From NCBI RefSeq assembly GCF_001984105.1, contig NZ_MTQM01000005.1, positions 233,988 through 297,987 of the forward strand: a stretch of 64,000 bases of DNA, read 5' to 3'. This DNA is from Microbacterium sp. CSI-V. Lineage in GTDB: Bacteria > Actinomycetota > Actinomycetes > Actinomycetales > Microbacteriaceae. How positions within the stretch are numbered: position 1 is the stretch's first letter; each line of letters begins with the position of its first letter. The position numbers and the translations under genes were made by a program. The notes below the pieces were generated by a model that saw only the letters and a list, made by a program, of their open reading frames with translations, was not told the origin of the DNA and made no database searches. Shown piece after piece: positions 27,032 to 35,727 of this stretch.

Positions 27032-27037
27032 TAGCGT
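27032..27037 (+). promoter_or_regulatory. -10 hexamer TAGCGT, leaderless promoter
   Basis: TAGCGT ends 6 nt before GTG 27044 with no ribosome site between. Confidence 0.5.
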
Positions 27038-27043
27038 GGGCGA

Positions 27044-28573
27044 GTGCACGACCAGACACCGGCCACACGGCGCGAGCTGCGTGACCGGGTCGATCCGCCC
27101 GACGAAGCGGATGCCGCGGACGCGGCGCCCTCGGCATCCATCGACGACGAGGTCGCCACCGACGCAGCCCCGCGCGCCGAGGCAGCGGCGCCCGCCGCGC
27201 CGGACGCGCCGGCCGCACCGGCGCCCGAGCGCGTCCTGATCGGCGCCCCGATCGCGCTGGGCTGGGTCGACCCCGCGTCGGCGACGGCCCCGCGGCCCGC
27301 GCCGCAGTTCGCGCTGACCCCGGCGGGACCGCGCCCACCCGACCTCCTCGCCGGCCGCCGCCGACGGGCCCTCCGCCCGGGCACGGTCGTCCCGCCGCTG
27401 CTCCTGCTGCTGCTCGTCGCGGTGTACGCCGCCGTCACGCTGCTGTGGCCGTTGAACGCGGTGACGCCGCGCGTCACCCCGCTCGTGGTGCAGCCCGTCG
27501 CCGCACCGGCGGCCTCCCCCGCGTGGCCCGCTCAGGGCGAGGCCGCCGTCGCCGTGCAGGGGATGCCCGACGTGCTGTCGTCGGCCGAAGCCCCCGAGTC
27601 GATCGCCAGCATCACCAAGGTCGTGACGGCGCTGCTCGTGCTCGAGCGGCTGCCGCTGGCTCCCGGCGAGCAGGGCCCGACCTACGCGTTCACGCAGGCC
27701 GACAGCGACGACTACTGGCAGTACCGTTTCCGCGGCGAGTCCTCGCTCGACGTGCCCGTCGACGGCACCCTCACCGAGCTGCAGATGCTCCAGGGCATGC
27801 TCATCGCCTCGGCCAACAACTACGCCCAGCGACTGGCATCCGATCTCTGGCCCTCGAACGCCGATTTCGCCGCGGCGGCGAACCGGTACCTGAGCGACCG
27901 GGGCATCTCGGGCGTGACGATCGTCAACCCCACCGGGATCGAGGCCGGCAACACCGCGACGCCCGCGGCCCTCATCGCCCTCGCCGAGAAGGCGCTGCAG
28001 AATCCCGTGATCGCCGACATCGTGCGCACCACCGAGATGTCGCTGCCGGGCGCCGGAACGTTCAAGAACGGCAACCCCCTCCTCGCCGACCCCGGGGTCG
28101 TCGGGATCAAGACCGGCACCCTGGATGCCTGGAACCTGCTGTCGGCGAAAGACCTCACGGTCGGCGGGGTCACGGTGCGCACGTACGCGGCGGTGCTCGG
28201 ACAGCCCGGCCCCGACGAGCGCGATCAGGCCAGCCGCGACCTGTACACGCGCCTGGCCGAAGAGGTGCAGCTGCGCACCTCGGTTCCGGCGGGGACCGTC
28301 GTGGGCAAGGTCTCGACGCTGTGGGGCGAGGACGTCTCGCTCGTCACGGCGGCGGACGCGCAGAACATCCTGTGGAACGGCGCGAGCGCGACGCCCGGCA
28401 CGTCGTTCACGCTCGGCGACGCGCGCGACGAGGGCGAGACCGTCGGAGAGCTCATCACGACCGGACCCCTGGATGCCGCCACCGTCGACGTGCAATTGCA
28501 GACCGACATCGAACCGCCGAGCCCCTGGTGGCGGCTGACCCACCCGCTCGATCTGTTCGGCCTCAACGACTGA
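27044..28573 (+). CDS. Membrane-anchored D-alanyl-D-alanine carboxypeptidase (S11 family)
   Basis: 509 residues. A long cytoplasmic Ala/Pro/acidic N terminus (about 1-105) precedes one membrane helix (PPLLLLLLVAVYAAVTLLWPL), so the catalytic domain is outside. Penicillin-binding motifs are present: SITK (SxxK), SANNYA (SxN) and GIKTGTLD (KTG). A C-terminal beta domain follows as in PBP5-type enzymes. It trims the terminal D-Ala from peptidoglycan stems. GTG 27044 is expected to be a leaderless start, since TAGCGT ends 6 nt upstream. The anchoring is by an N-terminal helix instead of the usual signal peptide plus C-terminal amphipathic helix. Confidence 0.88.
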   Translation: MHDQTPATRRELRDRVDPPDEADAADAAPSASIDDEVATDAAPRAEAAAPAAPDAPAAPAPERVLIGAPIALGWVDPASATAPRPAPQFALTPAGPRPPDLLAGRRRRALRPGTVVPPLLLLLLVAVYAAVTLLWPLNAVTPRVTPLVVQPVAAPAASPAWPAQGEAAVAVQGMPDVLSSAEAPESIASITKVVTALLVLERLPLAPGEQGPTYAFTQADSDDYWQYRFRGESSLDVPVDGTLTELQMLQGMLIASANNYAQRLASDLWPSNADFAAAANRYLSDRGISGVTIVNPTGIEAGNTATPAALIALAEKALQNPVIADIVRTTEMSLPGAGTFKNGNPLLADPGVVGIKTGTLDAWNLLSAKDLTVGGVTVRTYAAVLGQPGPDERDQASRDLYTRLAEEVQLRTSVPAGTVVGKVSTLWGEDVSLVTAADAQNILWNGASATPGTSFTLGDARDEGETVGELITTGPLDAATVDVQLQTDIEPPSPWWRLTHPLDLFGLND

Positions 28574-28703
28574 CGGTCGCCCTCGTACGGCGGCGAGGCG
28601 GCGCGCGTGCAGGCGCGGGGGCGCCCCTCCTCCACACCCCTCGTGCGGTGGGATCCCTCCCCGGATACGCCCGCGGGATCGGCGCGATGTCGGAGGCCCT
28701 CGC

Positions 28704-28709
28704 TAGCAT
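28704..28709 (+). promoter_or_regulatory. -10 hexamer TAGCAT, leaderless promoter
   Basis: TAGCAT ends 6 nt before ATG 28716; no ribosome site is visible. Confidence 0.5.
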
Positions 28710-28715
28710 GCACAC

Positions 28716-30053
28716 ATGTCCTCCGACAGCTCCCCGGCAGCCCCTACGGGCGGGCCGCCCGCCCTGCGTGCGGTGCTCGACGAGGTGCTGCGTACCGGTG
28801 CCGCGCTCGCCTCGGTGGAGGTGGCGCGCACGCGCGCTCTGGCCGCGGCGGGACACCTCGCACTCGATGTCCTGACCGATCGGGGCGCGACCGGTCGCGC
28901 CTCGGAGATGGCGCTGCGCGAAGTCGCCTCCGAACTCGCGGCCGCCGAGAACCTCTCCGACCGCTCGGTCCAGGCGCAGATCGGCCGCGCCATGACCCTC
29001 GTCGACGACTGTCCGCAGACCCTCGCCGCGTGGGAGGCGGGGGTCATCACGCGGGCGCACGTCCACGCGATCGTCGACGTCGGGTCCCCGCTCCCCCTCG
29101 ACGCGCGCGCGGAATTCGATCTGCTCGCCGTCGCGACCGCCGAGGGGCTCAGCCCCGGCCGACTGCGGTCGCGACTCGCCGCCCTCGCCGAACGTCTGCA
29201 GCCGACCACCCTGACCGAACGGCACCGGCGCGGTCGCGATGCACGGTGCGTCCGCGTCGTGACCGGGCAGGACGGCATGTCCGACCTGGTCGCGACGCTG
29301 CCGACGGTCCTCGCCGTGGGCATCCACGACCGCCTCACCCAACAAGCCCACGCGGTCGTCGACGCGCGCAACGAGACTCCCGCGACGGGCACGGACGAGC
29401 GCACCACCGCCCAACTGCGCGCCGACATCCTCGCCGACCTGCTGCTGACCGCCGCTCCCGATGCCGACCCCACCCGCGTCGATGACGGCCCGGGCGCGCT
29501 GGGCGCGATCCGCGCCCAGGTGCAGGTCGTCGTGCCGGCGTTGACGATGCTGCGGCCGGGGGAGGAGAACCGCGACCCCGCCGAACTCGTCGGCCGCGGT
29601 CCCGTCGACGCCGACACCGCCCGCGCCCTCGCTGAGACGACCCCGCTCCCGTGGGACCGGGTCGTCACCCACCCCGTCACCGGCGCGGTGCTGCACACCG
29701 ATGTCTACGCCCGCACCGCCGCGATCGACCGGTACCTCCGCGCCCGCGACCGCCACTGCCGCTGGCCGGGCTGCACCGTTCCCGCGATCCGCGCCGAGGT
29801 GGACCACACCCGCGACCATGCCCTCGGCGGCGCGACCCACGTCGCGAACCTCGCCCACCTCTGCCAACGGCACCACACGCAGAAGCAGTTCACCCGCTGG
29901 AGGGTGGACCAGCTCCCCCGCGGTCTCCTCCGCTGGACCAGTCCGACCGGTCGCACCTACACCGACGAGCCGCTCCCGTACTCGCCCGCCGTCCGCTTCC
30001 TCCCCGACGACCCGCCTCCGCCCGAGCCGGACGACTCACCGCCACCGTTCTGA
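28716..30053 (+). CDS. DUF222 / HNH endonuclease domain protein (13E12 type)
   Basis: 445 residues. Residues about 10-330 are the helical DUF222 region of the actinobacterial 13E12 repeat family. The C-terminal HNH domain is clear: CRWPGCTVPAIRAEVDH, then HALGGATHVANLAHLCQRHH, with CxxC, the DH pair and the final HH. The tail after about 400 is Pro/Asp-rich. These proteins occur in many copies in Microbacteriaceae genomes and their role is not established. Start ATG 28716 fits a leaderless promoter. Confidence 0.88.
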   Translation: MSSDSSPAAPTGGPPALRAVLDEVLRTGAALASVEVARTRALAAAGHLALDVLTDRGATGRASEMALREVASELAAAENLSDRSVQAQIGRAMTLVDDCPQTLAAWEAGVITRAHVHAIVDVGSPLPLDARAEFDLLAVATAEGLSPGRLRSRLAALAERLQPTTLTERHRRGRDARCVRVVTGQDGMSDLVATLPTVLAVGIHDRLTQQAHAVVDARNETPATGTDERTTAQLRADILADLLLTAAPDADPTRVDDGPGALGAIRAQVQVVVPALTMLRPGEENRDPAELVGRGPVDADTARALAETTPLPWDRVVTHPVTGAVLHTDVYARTAAIDRYLRARDRHCRWPGCTVPAIRAEVDHTRDHALGGATHVANLAHLCQRHHTQKQFTRWRVDQLPRGLLRWTSPTGRTYTDEPLPYSPAVRFLPDDPPPPEPDDSPPPF

Positions 30054-30110
30054 TGACCACGACCCTCCCCCTGCCGAATCGCCGTCCGGCGTGGACGCAC
30101 GCGCGCCGCG

Positions 30111-30116
30111 TAGCCT
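30111..30116 (+). promoter_or_regulatory. -10 hexamer TAGCCT, leaderless promoter
   Basis: TAGCCT ends 6 nt before ATG 30123. Confidence 0.5.
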
Positions 30117-30122
30117 CGACGC

Positions 30123-30788
30123 ATGCCCCAGGTCCTCGTCACCGGCGCCGAGCGCCCGAACAGCATCGCCGCCGCGATCATCCCCCGGCTGGAAGCAGAC
30201 GGCTGGGACGTCGTCACCAGCGAGCTGCGCTCCGGCGACTACCCCTGCGACCTCGCGAGCCCCACCGCCCCGACCGAACTCGTCGAACGTGTCTCCCGCG
30301 ACCGCGGACCGATCCACGCTCTCGTCCTGAGCCACGCGCACGACGAGGAGTCCGGCATCCTCGACACCACCGCCGAGAGCTTCGATCGCCACCTCGCCGT
30401 CAACGCCCGCGCGACCCTGCTCCTGATCTCGGCGTTCGCCCGACAGGTCGACGAGACGGGCGGCGCGATCGTCGCGTTCACGAGCGACCACACCACCGGC
30501 AATCTCCCCTACGGCGCATCGAAGGGCGCCCTCGACCGCATCGTCATCTCGGCCGCCCGAGAACTCGGACCGCGGGGCATCTCGGCCAACGTCGTGAATC
30601 CGGGTCCGATCGACACCGGGTGGATGGATGCCGAGACCCGCGAGTCCCTGACCGCGCACCACCCGCTCGGCCGGTTGGGGACACCGCGCGACATCGCCGG
30701 GATCACGGCGTTCCTCCTGTCGGACGAGGGCCGCTGGATCAGCGGACAGCTCCTCCACACCGACGGCGGGTTCTCCGCGCGGTACTGA
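30123..30788 (+). CDS. SDR family oxidoreductase
   Basis: 221 residues. The N-terminal VLVTGAERPNSIAAAI departs from the usual TGxxxGIG motif, as in enoyl-reductase-like or atypical SDRs. YGASKGALDRIV provides the catalytic Tyr and Lys, and NVVNPGPIDTGWMDAETRE plus GQLLHTDGGFSARY are the standard C-terminal blocks. It stands alone between the HNH gene and the thiM riboswitch. Substrate unknown; the altered glycine motif suggests different cofactor binding. Confidence 0.82.
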   Translation: MPQVLVTGAERPNSIAAAIIPRLEADGWDVVTSELRSGDYPCDLASPTAPTELVERVSRDRGPIHALVLSHAHDEESGILDTTAESFDRHLAVNARATLLLISAFARQVDETGGAIVAFTSDHTTGNLPYGASKGALDRIVISAARELGPRGISANVVNPGPIDTGWMDAETRESLTAHHPLGRLGTPRDIAGITAFLLSDEGRWISGQLLHTDGGFSARY

Positions 30789-30816
30789 GCGCGCGGCGCG
30801 CCGACGTCCGCCGTGC

Positions 30817-30822
30817 TAGCGT
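30817..30822 (+). promoter_or_regulatory. -10 hexamer TAGCGT for the thiM riboswitch transcript
   Basis: TAGCGT ends 8-9 nt before the first paired bases of the TPP riboswitch, the right distance for a start site at about 30829-30831. Confidence 0.5.
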
Positions 30823-30831
30823 CGCCCGCAG

Positions 30832-30901
30832 TGACACGGGGTGCCCCACGGGGCTGAGAACACACCCGTCGAACCTGATCTAGTTCGTACTAGCGAAGGG
30901 A
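30832..30901 (+). promoter_or_regulatory. TPP riboswitch controlling thiM-thiE-thiD/tenA
   Basis: ACACGGGGTGCCCCACGGGG, CTGAGA (30854-30859), ACCTGAT (30873-30879), CTAGTTCGTACTAG and GCGAAGGGA are the consecutive conserved elements of the THI box. The terminal GAAGGG is the ribosome site of thiM, so ligand binding would hide it. Confidence 0.95.
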
Positions 30902-30909
30902 TGTCGCGA

Positions 30910-31692
30910 ATGGTCGTTCGCACGTCGTCGTCTCCGTCCACCGTCCTCGCCGACCTGCGGGGAGCGCCGCCGCTCGTGCAGTGCATCACCAACGCGGTGG
31001 TGACGAACTTCACCGCCAACGCCCTGCTGGCCCTCGGCGCCTCCCCCGCGATGTGCGACATCCCCGGCGAGGCCGGGCTCTTCGCGAGCGTCGCCGGAGG
31101 CGTGCTGGTGAACCTCGGCACCCCGACCGCCGAGCAGCGCGACGCGGCGCGTGAGGCCGTCGCCGCGGGCACGCCGTGGGTGCTCGACCCGGTCGCCGTG
31201 GGCGCGCTGCCCGTGCGCACCGCCCTGGCCCACGAGCTCCTCGAGGCGCGGCCCGCGGTCGTCCGCGGCAACGCCTCGGAGATCCTCGCGCTCGCCGGGG
31301 CCGGTGCCGGGGGTCGCGGCGTCGACTCGACCGATTCCCCGGAAGCCGCGCTCGACGCCGCCCGCGCGCTCGCGATCCGCACGGGCGGGACGGTCGCCGT
31401 CTCCGGCCCGGTCGACCTGATCGTGGATGCCGACCGTGTCGCGCGCGTGTCCGGCGGCAGCGTCCTCCTCACCCGCGTCACGGGCGGCGGCTGCGCCCTC
31501 GGCGCCGCGATGGCCGCCCTGCTGTCCGTAACCGACGGCTTCGAGGCCGCGACGACGGCGAGCGCGATCTGGGCCGTGGCATCCGAGCGGGCCGAGGCCG
31601 CCTCGAGCGGACCGGGGTCGTTCGCCGTGGCGTTCCTCGACGCCCTGGCCGCGATCGAACCGGCGGATCTCGACGGCCGGGTCGACGCGTGA
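30910..31692 (+). CDS. thiM: Hydroxyethylthiazole kinase
   Basis: 260 residues. [27 protein letters not shown] is shortened here to its signature: QCITN and [18 protein letters not shown] and VRGNASEI contact thiazole and ATP, and TGGGCALGA is the phosphate-binding motif with the catalytic Cys. It phosphorylates salvaged 5-(2-hydroxyethyl)-4-methylthiazole. ATG 30910 lies 9 nt after GAAGGG of the riboswitch; ATG 30901, directly abutting it, is less likely. First gene of the thiamine salvage operon. Confidence 0.95.
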   Translation: MVVRTSSSPSTVLADLRGAPPLVQCITNAVVTNFTANALLALGASPAMCDIPGEAGLFASVAGGVLVNLGTPTAEQRDAAREAVAAGTPWVLDPVAVGALPVRTALAHELLEARPAVVRGNASEILALAGAGAGGRGVDSTDSPEAALDAARALAIRTGGTVAVSGPVDLIVDADRVARVSGGSVLLTRVTGGGCALGAAMAALLSVTDGFEAATTASAIWAVASERAEAASSGPGSFAVAFLDALAAIEPADLDGRVDA

Positions 31693-32330
31693 GCGCGCAT
31701 GACCTGTCGCTGCACCTCGTCACCGACCACCGGATGCCGTTCGCCGACGTCGTCGACATCGTGGACGCCGCCGCGGATTCCGGGGCGAGCATCGTGCAGT
31801 TCCGCGACAAGGAGGCGAGCGGCCACGATCTCTTCGATCGCGTGACGGCCCTCGCCGACGTCATCGCGGGACGCGCGGTCTTCGTCGTCGACGACCGCGT
31901 CGACGTGGCCCTCGCCGCCCGGGCCGCGGGTGCCCGCGTCGACGGCGTCCACCTCGGGCAGAGCGACCTCCCCGTGGTCGCGGCGCGTCGGCTGCTCGGA
32001 CCCGATGCGCTGATCGGCTGGACGGCGAACACCCCGGCGCACTTCGCCGCCGCGGCAGCCCTGCGGGAGGGCACCGTGGACTACCTCGGTGTGGGGGTGA
32101 TCCGCGCGACCGCGACCAAGCCCGACCACCCGCAGCCCCTCGGCGTGGGCGGGTTCGCCGGGCTCGTGGCATCCGCTCCCCTGCCGTGCGTCGCGATCGG
32201 GGGCATCGAGGTGGGCGACGTCGCCGCGCTCCGCCGCGCGGGGGCCGCGGGTGTGGCCGTCGTGTCGGCGGTGAGCGCTGCCGAGGATCCCGCGGCGGCG
32301 ACCCGCGCGCTGCGGGAGGCGTGGGCATGA
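31689..32330 (+). CDS. thiE: Thiamine-phosphate synthase
   Basis: 213 residues from GTG 31689, which overlaps the thiM stop (GTGA). HLVTD at the N terminus, [36 protein letters not shown] block (here [13 protein letters not shown]), [14 protein letters not shown] and CVAIGGI follow the TIM-barrel order of ThiE. It joins HMP-pyrophosphate and thiazole phosphate to thiamine phosphate, using the products of ThiD and ThiM encoded on either side. Confidence 0.95.
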   Translation: MSAHDLSLHLVTDHRMPFADVVDIVDAAADSGASIVQFRDKEASGHDLFDRVTALADVIAGRAVFVVDDRVDVALAARAAGARVDGVHLGQSDLPVVAARRLLGPDALIGWTANTPAHFAAAAALREGTVDYLGVGVIRATATKPDHPQPLGVGGFAGLVASAPLPCVAIGGIEVGDVAALRRAGAAGVAVVSAVSAAEDPAAATRALREAWA

Positions 32331-33790
32331 TCCCCCGCGTGCTGAGCATCGCCGGGACCGACCCGACCGGGGGTGCCGGCATCCATGCGGATCTGAAGAG
32401 CATCTCGGCATTCGGCGGGTACGGCATGGCGGCCGTGACCGCGCTTGTCGCACAGAACACCCTCGGTGTCCGCGAGGTGCACGTGCCACCCACGGAGTTC
32501 CTGTCGGCGCAGCTGCGGGCGGTCAGCGACGACGTCGAGATCGACGCGGTCAAGATCGGGATGCTGGGGTCGGCCGAGGTCGTCGACGTCGTGTCCGCGT
32601 GGCTCGCCGAGGTCCGACCGCCGGCGGTCGTGCTCGACCCCGTGATGATCGCGACGAGCGGCGACCGGCTGCTCGACGCCGACGCCGAAGCGGCCATCCG
32701 CGGCCTGTGCCGCTACGCCGACCTCGTGACCCCGAACCTGCCGGAGCTGGCCGTGCTCGTGGACGAACCGGTCGCCCACGACTGGGACGCCGCGGTCGCG
32801 CAGGCGCGCACGCTCGCCGCGCGCGCCGACACCGCGGTTCTGCTGAAGGGCGGGCACCTGCGGGGGCCGGAGAGTCCGGATGCCATCGTCGACACGGCCG
32901 GCATCCACCCGGTGTCGGGCCGCCGCGTCGACACCCCGCACACGCACGGCACGGGATGCTCGCTGTCGTCCGCGATGGCGACCCTCGCCGCGCACGGGCT
33001 CGCGTGGCCCGCCGCACTCGAGCGCGCGAAGCCGTGGCTCACCGGCGCTCTCGAGCACGCCGGCGACCTGCGGGTGGGACGCGGCAACGGCCCCATCGAC
33101 CATCTCCACGAGCTGCGGCCGCACCTCGACGTCGGACCGGCGTGGAGCACCGCCGCGTGGGCCGAGGCGGCGCCGGTGCGCGCCGACGTCGACGCCTGCG
33201 CGTTCGTGCGCGGGCTGGCATCCGGCGACCTGGATCGCGCCGCGTTCACCTGGTACCTCGAGCAGGACCTGCTGTACCTGCGCGAGTACGCCCGCGTGCT
33301 CGCCCGCGCCGCCGCTCTCGCCCCCACCACCGAGGAGCAGCGTTTCTGGGCGGCGGCGTCCGCGTCCTGCCTGGTCGAAGAGGCACGTCTGCACGAGAGC
33401 CACGTGGATGCCACCGGCCTCGAGCCCGCGCCCGACACCGCCGCCTACACCGACCACCTGCACGCCGTGTCGGCGGGCGGATCGTACGCGGTGCTGGTCG
33501 CGGCCGTTCTGCCGTGCTTCGTGCTCTACACCGACATCGGCGCGCGCTGGCGCGGCACCTTCGCCCCCGACCATGCGTACGCCGACTGGCTCACGGCCTA
33601 CGGCGACGAGGTGTTCGCCGCGTCATCCGCCGAGGCCTCCCGGATCGCGGATGCCGCAGCCCGATCGGCCTCCTCCGCCGTCCGCGCCGCGATGTCGGCC
33701 GCGTACGCCCGGTCGATGCGGTGGGAGCGGGCGTTCTTCGAGGCACCGCTGCGGCGCCCGTTCCGGCGGGGAGGCGGGCCGAACTCCTGA
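32327..33790 (+). CDS. thiD: Bifunctional HMP(-phosphate) kinase ThiD fused to TenA-like domain
   Basis: 487 residues. Residues 1-265 are ThiD: SIAGTDPTGGAGIHADLK, VKIGMLG, LDPVMIATSGDRLL, LLKGGHL and HTHGTGCSLSSA. Residues about 280-487 are a TenA/PqqC-type helical domain with LEQDLLYLREYARVLA, SCLVEEARLHES and VLPCFVLYTDIG, which carries the active-site Cys. TenA-type enzymes hydrolyse degraded pyrimidines such as aminopyrimidine, so the fusion couples salvage of HMP to its phosphorylation. ATG 32327 overlaps the thiE stop (ATGA). Last gene of the operon. Confidence 0.93.
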   Translation: MIPRVLSIAGTDPTGGAGIHADLKSISAFGGYGMAAVTALVAQNTLGVREVHVPPTEFLSAQLRAVSDDVEIDAVKIGMLGSAEVVDVVSAWLAEVRPPAVVLDPVMIATSGDRLLDADAEAAIRGLCRYADLVTPNLPELAVLVDEPVAHDWDAAVAQARTLAARADTAVLLKGGHLRGPESPDAIVDTAGIHPVSGRRVDTPHTHGTGCSLSSAMATLAAHGLAWPAALERAKPWLTGALEHAGDLRVGRGNGPIDHLHELRPHLDVGPAWSTAAWAEAAPVRADVDACAFVRGLASGDLDRAAFTWYLEQDLLYLREYARVLARAAALAPTTEEQRFWAAASASCLVEEARLHESHVDATGLEPAPDTAAYTDHLHAVSAGGSYAVLVAAVLPCFVLYTDIGARWRGTFAPDHAYADWLTAYGDEVFAASSAEASRIADAAARSASSAVRAAMSAAYARSMRWERAFFEAPLRRPFRRGGGPNS

Positions 33791-33854
33791 GTTTTCGGCG
33801 TCGCGGCCGCCTCCCGGCGTCGTGGGGGCCGCGGGGTGTCAAGATCTCAGGAGT
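33783..33854. terminator. Long palindrome between convergent genes, candidate bidirectional terminator
   Basis: ACTCCTGAG (33783-33791, overlapping the thiD/tenA stop codon) is the reverse complement of CTCAGGAGT (33846-33854). Inside, CGCGGCC and GGCCGCG form a second stem. There is no U-tract. It ends 13 nt before the stop of the convergent DUF5302 gene, so it can serve both strands. Confidence 0.5.
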
Positions 33855-33867
33855 CCGGCCCGGCCGA

Positions 33868-34050
33868 TCAGCCGCTCTTGCGGCGGAACTCGCGCTTCGT
33901 CACGGCTCCGTGGGTGCCCTGCACGGCCGAGTGGCCGTCCAGGTGAGCCTGACCCGACCGCTGCTGCCCGTTCTTCTTCGCCAGGGCTTCCTTGAACTTG
34001 CGCTTCATGTCGTCGGATGCCGTGGCATCCGGGGTCTCGTCGGTACTCAT
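33868..34050 (-). CDS. DUF5302 family small protein
   Basis: 60 residues, the full length for this actinobacterial family. A charged helix DDMKRKFKEALAKKNGQQ is followed by HLDGHSAVQGTHGAV and the conserved ending KREFRRKSG. Function is unknown in the family. It stands alone, 56 nt downstream of the flotillin gene stop and convergent with the thiamine operon. Confidence 0.85.
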   Translation of the reverse strand: MSTDETPDATASDDMKRKFKEALAKKNGQQRSGQAHLDGHSAVQGTHGAVTKREFRRKSG

Positions 34051-34106
34051 GCCCCCACCCTAGGCACGTCCGGGCCGCCGCGCGCGGTCCGGACGCCGAC
34101 GCCCGC

Positions 34107-35627
34107 TCATCGCGTCGGAGCGGGCTGTCCGTCGTCGGCCGCGTGGTGACCGTTCGCGGCGTCACTGACGGACGCGACGCCGCGACCGAACGCCTGTCCC
34201 TGCAGGATGGCGCCCAGGTCGACGCCGGTCGCCGACTTGACGCTGTGGAACGTCGCGGCGAGGCCCGCGGCCTGCTCGCGGGCGATGTGGGTGCCGGCCG
34301 TGTCGCCGCCGACGAGCGTGACGCTGCCCACGTTCTGGTAGCCCTTGGCGAACTCGGCCATAAGGGCGGGGAGCTGCCCGATGAGCTCGCGCCCCAGGAT
34401 GGCCTCCTGGTTCTCGCGCAGCGCTTCGGCTTCGGCCTTGATCGCCGCGGCGCTGGCCTCACCCTTCGCGCGGATCGCTTCGGCCTCGGCGACGGCCTTC
34501 GCCCGCAGGGCCTCCGCCTCCGCTCCGGACTGGGCGCGCAACGCTTCCGCTTCGGCCTCGGCACGTGCGCGCACGGCGGCGGCTTCCGCGGCGGCGGACG
34601 CCTGCCGCGCCTCGGCCTGACGCTGCACGGCGTAGGCCTCGGCGTCCGACTCCTGCTGCGCGACCTGACGGTCGGTCTCGGCCTTCTTCTGCCGCGCGTA
34701 GGACTCGGCATCCGCCTCGGTCTGCTTGCGGTACTTCTCGGCATCCGCGACGCGCTTGACGTCGGCGTCGAGTTCGGCCTGGCGGTTCTCGGCGCGCTGC
34801 ACGAGGACCGCCTGCTCGCGTTCGGCTCGGGCGAGGTTCTCGGCCTGCTCCGCCTCGGCGTTCGCGCGTCCGATCTGGGACTTCGACGCCGCCCTGTTCT
34901 TGTCGAACGCCGTCTGCTCGACGAGGTTCGCCTCCTCGGTGGCGAGCTGGCGGGCCTTCACCTCGCGGGCGGCCTCGATCCGCGCGACCTCGGCCTCGCG
35001 CTTGACGCGCGCGACCTCCTGCGCGCCGAGGGCGTCGATGTACCCGTTGCGGTCGGTGACGCCCTGGATGGCGAAGGAGTCCAGCACCAGGCCCTGCGCG
35101 AGCAGGTCGCCCTTGATGCCCTCGGCGATCTCGTCGCCGAGCTTCTGGCGGTCCTGCATGACCTCTTCGACGTTGAGCTTGGCCACGACCCCGCGCAGTG
35201 CTCCCTCGAGCTGCTCGGTGGTGAAGACGTCGATCGCCTGGTCCTGCGAGGCGAACCGCTCGGCGGCCGCGCGCACCTGATCGGGCAGCGACCCGATCTT
35301 CACGAGCGCGACCCCGGCGAGATGGATCGTCACGCCGTTCTTGGTCTGCGCGACGGGCTCCATCTTGATCTGCCGCGAGCGCAACGAGATCCGATCGGAC
35401 CGCTGCGTCAGCTTGTTGACGAACGCGCCGCCGCCGGTGATCACCGTCATGTTCGAGGTGAGGCCGTCGGCGCCCCGCTGCTTCTTACCGACGATGACGA
35501 TCGCCTCGTCGGCCTGCGGCACCTGATACCAGGCGCGGAAGATGAAGAAGCCGATCACGAGGACCGCCAGAATCACCCCGATCAGGACGACCAGACCGGC
35601 GATCCCCCAAATGTCACTTTCCACCAC
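34107..35627 (-). CDS. floA: Flotillin/SPFH-domain membrane-scaffold protein
   Basis: About 506 residues. One N-terminal membrane helix (IAGLVVLIGVILAVLVIGFF) is followed by an SPFH/PHB domain (about 40-215) with ADEAIVIVGKKQRGADGLT. Then comes a very long Ala/Glu/Lys/Arg-rich coiled coil (about 215-430) and a flotillin-type C terminus (GRELIGQLPALMAEFAKGYQNV). It would organise membrane microdomains. The frame allows a TTG at 35636; GTG 35627 or 35624, with GGGGG just upstream, are more plausible starts. It lies 91 nt downstream of the J-domain gene and may be read with it. The symbol refers to the family, not to proven orthology. Confidence 0.85.
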   Translation of the reverse strand: MVESDIWGIAGLVVLIGVILAVLVIGFFIFRAWYQVPQADEAIVIVGKKQRGADGLTSNMTVITGGGAFVNKLTQRSDRISLRSRQIKMEPVAQTKNGVTIHLAGVALVKIGSLPDQVRAAAERFASQDQAIDVFTTEQLEGALRGVVAKLNVEEVMQDRQKLGDEIAEGIKGDLLAQGLVLDSFAIQGVTDRNGYIDALGAQEVARVKREAEVARIEAAREVKARQLATEEANLVEQTAFDKNRAASKSQIGRANAEAEQAENLARAEREQAVLVQRAENRQAELDADVKRVADAEKYRKQTEADAESYARQKKAETDRQVAQQESDAEAYAVQRQAEARQASAAAEAAAVRARAEAEAEALRAQSGAEAEALRAKAVAEAEAIRAKGEASAAAIKAEAEALRENQEAILGRELIGQLPALMAEFAKGYQNVGSVTLVGGDTAGTHIAREQAAGLAATFHSVKSATGVDLGAILQGQAFGRGVASVSDAANGHHAADDGQPAPTR

Positions 35628-35727
35628 AGCCCCCAAGCACCGGGTTCGCAGGCCCCCATCGAGCCCCCTGCGAACACGTTATCGGGCGGGAGGGCGTCGC
35701 CGCGCGGGCGGCGAGGCCAAGCCCGCG

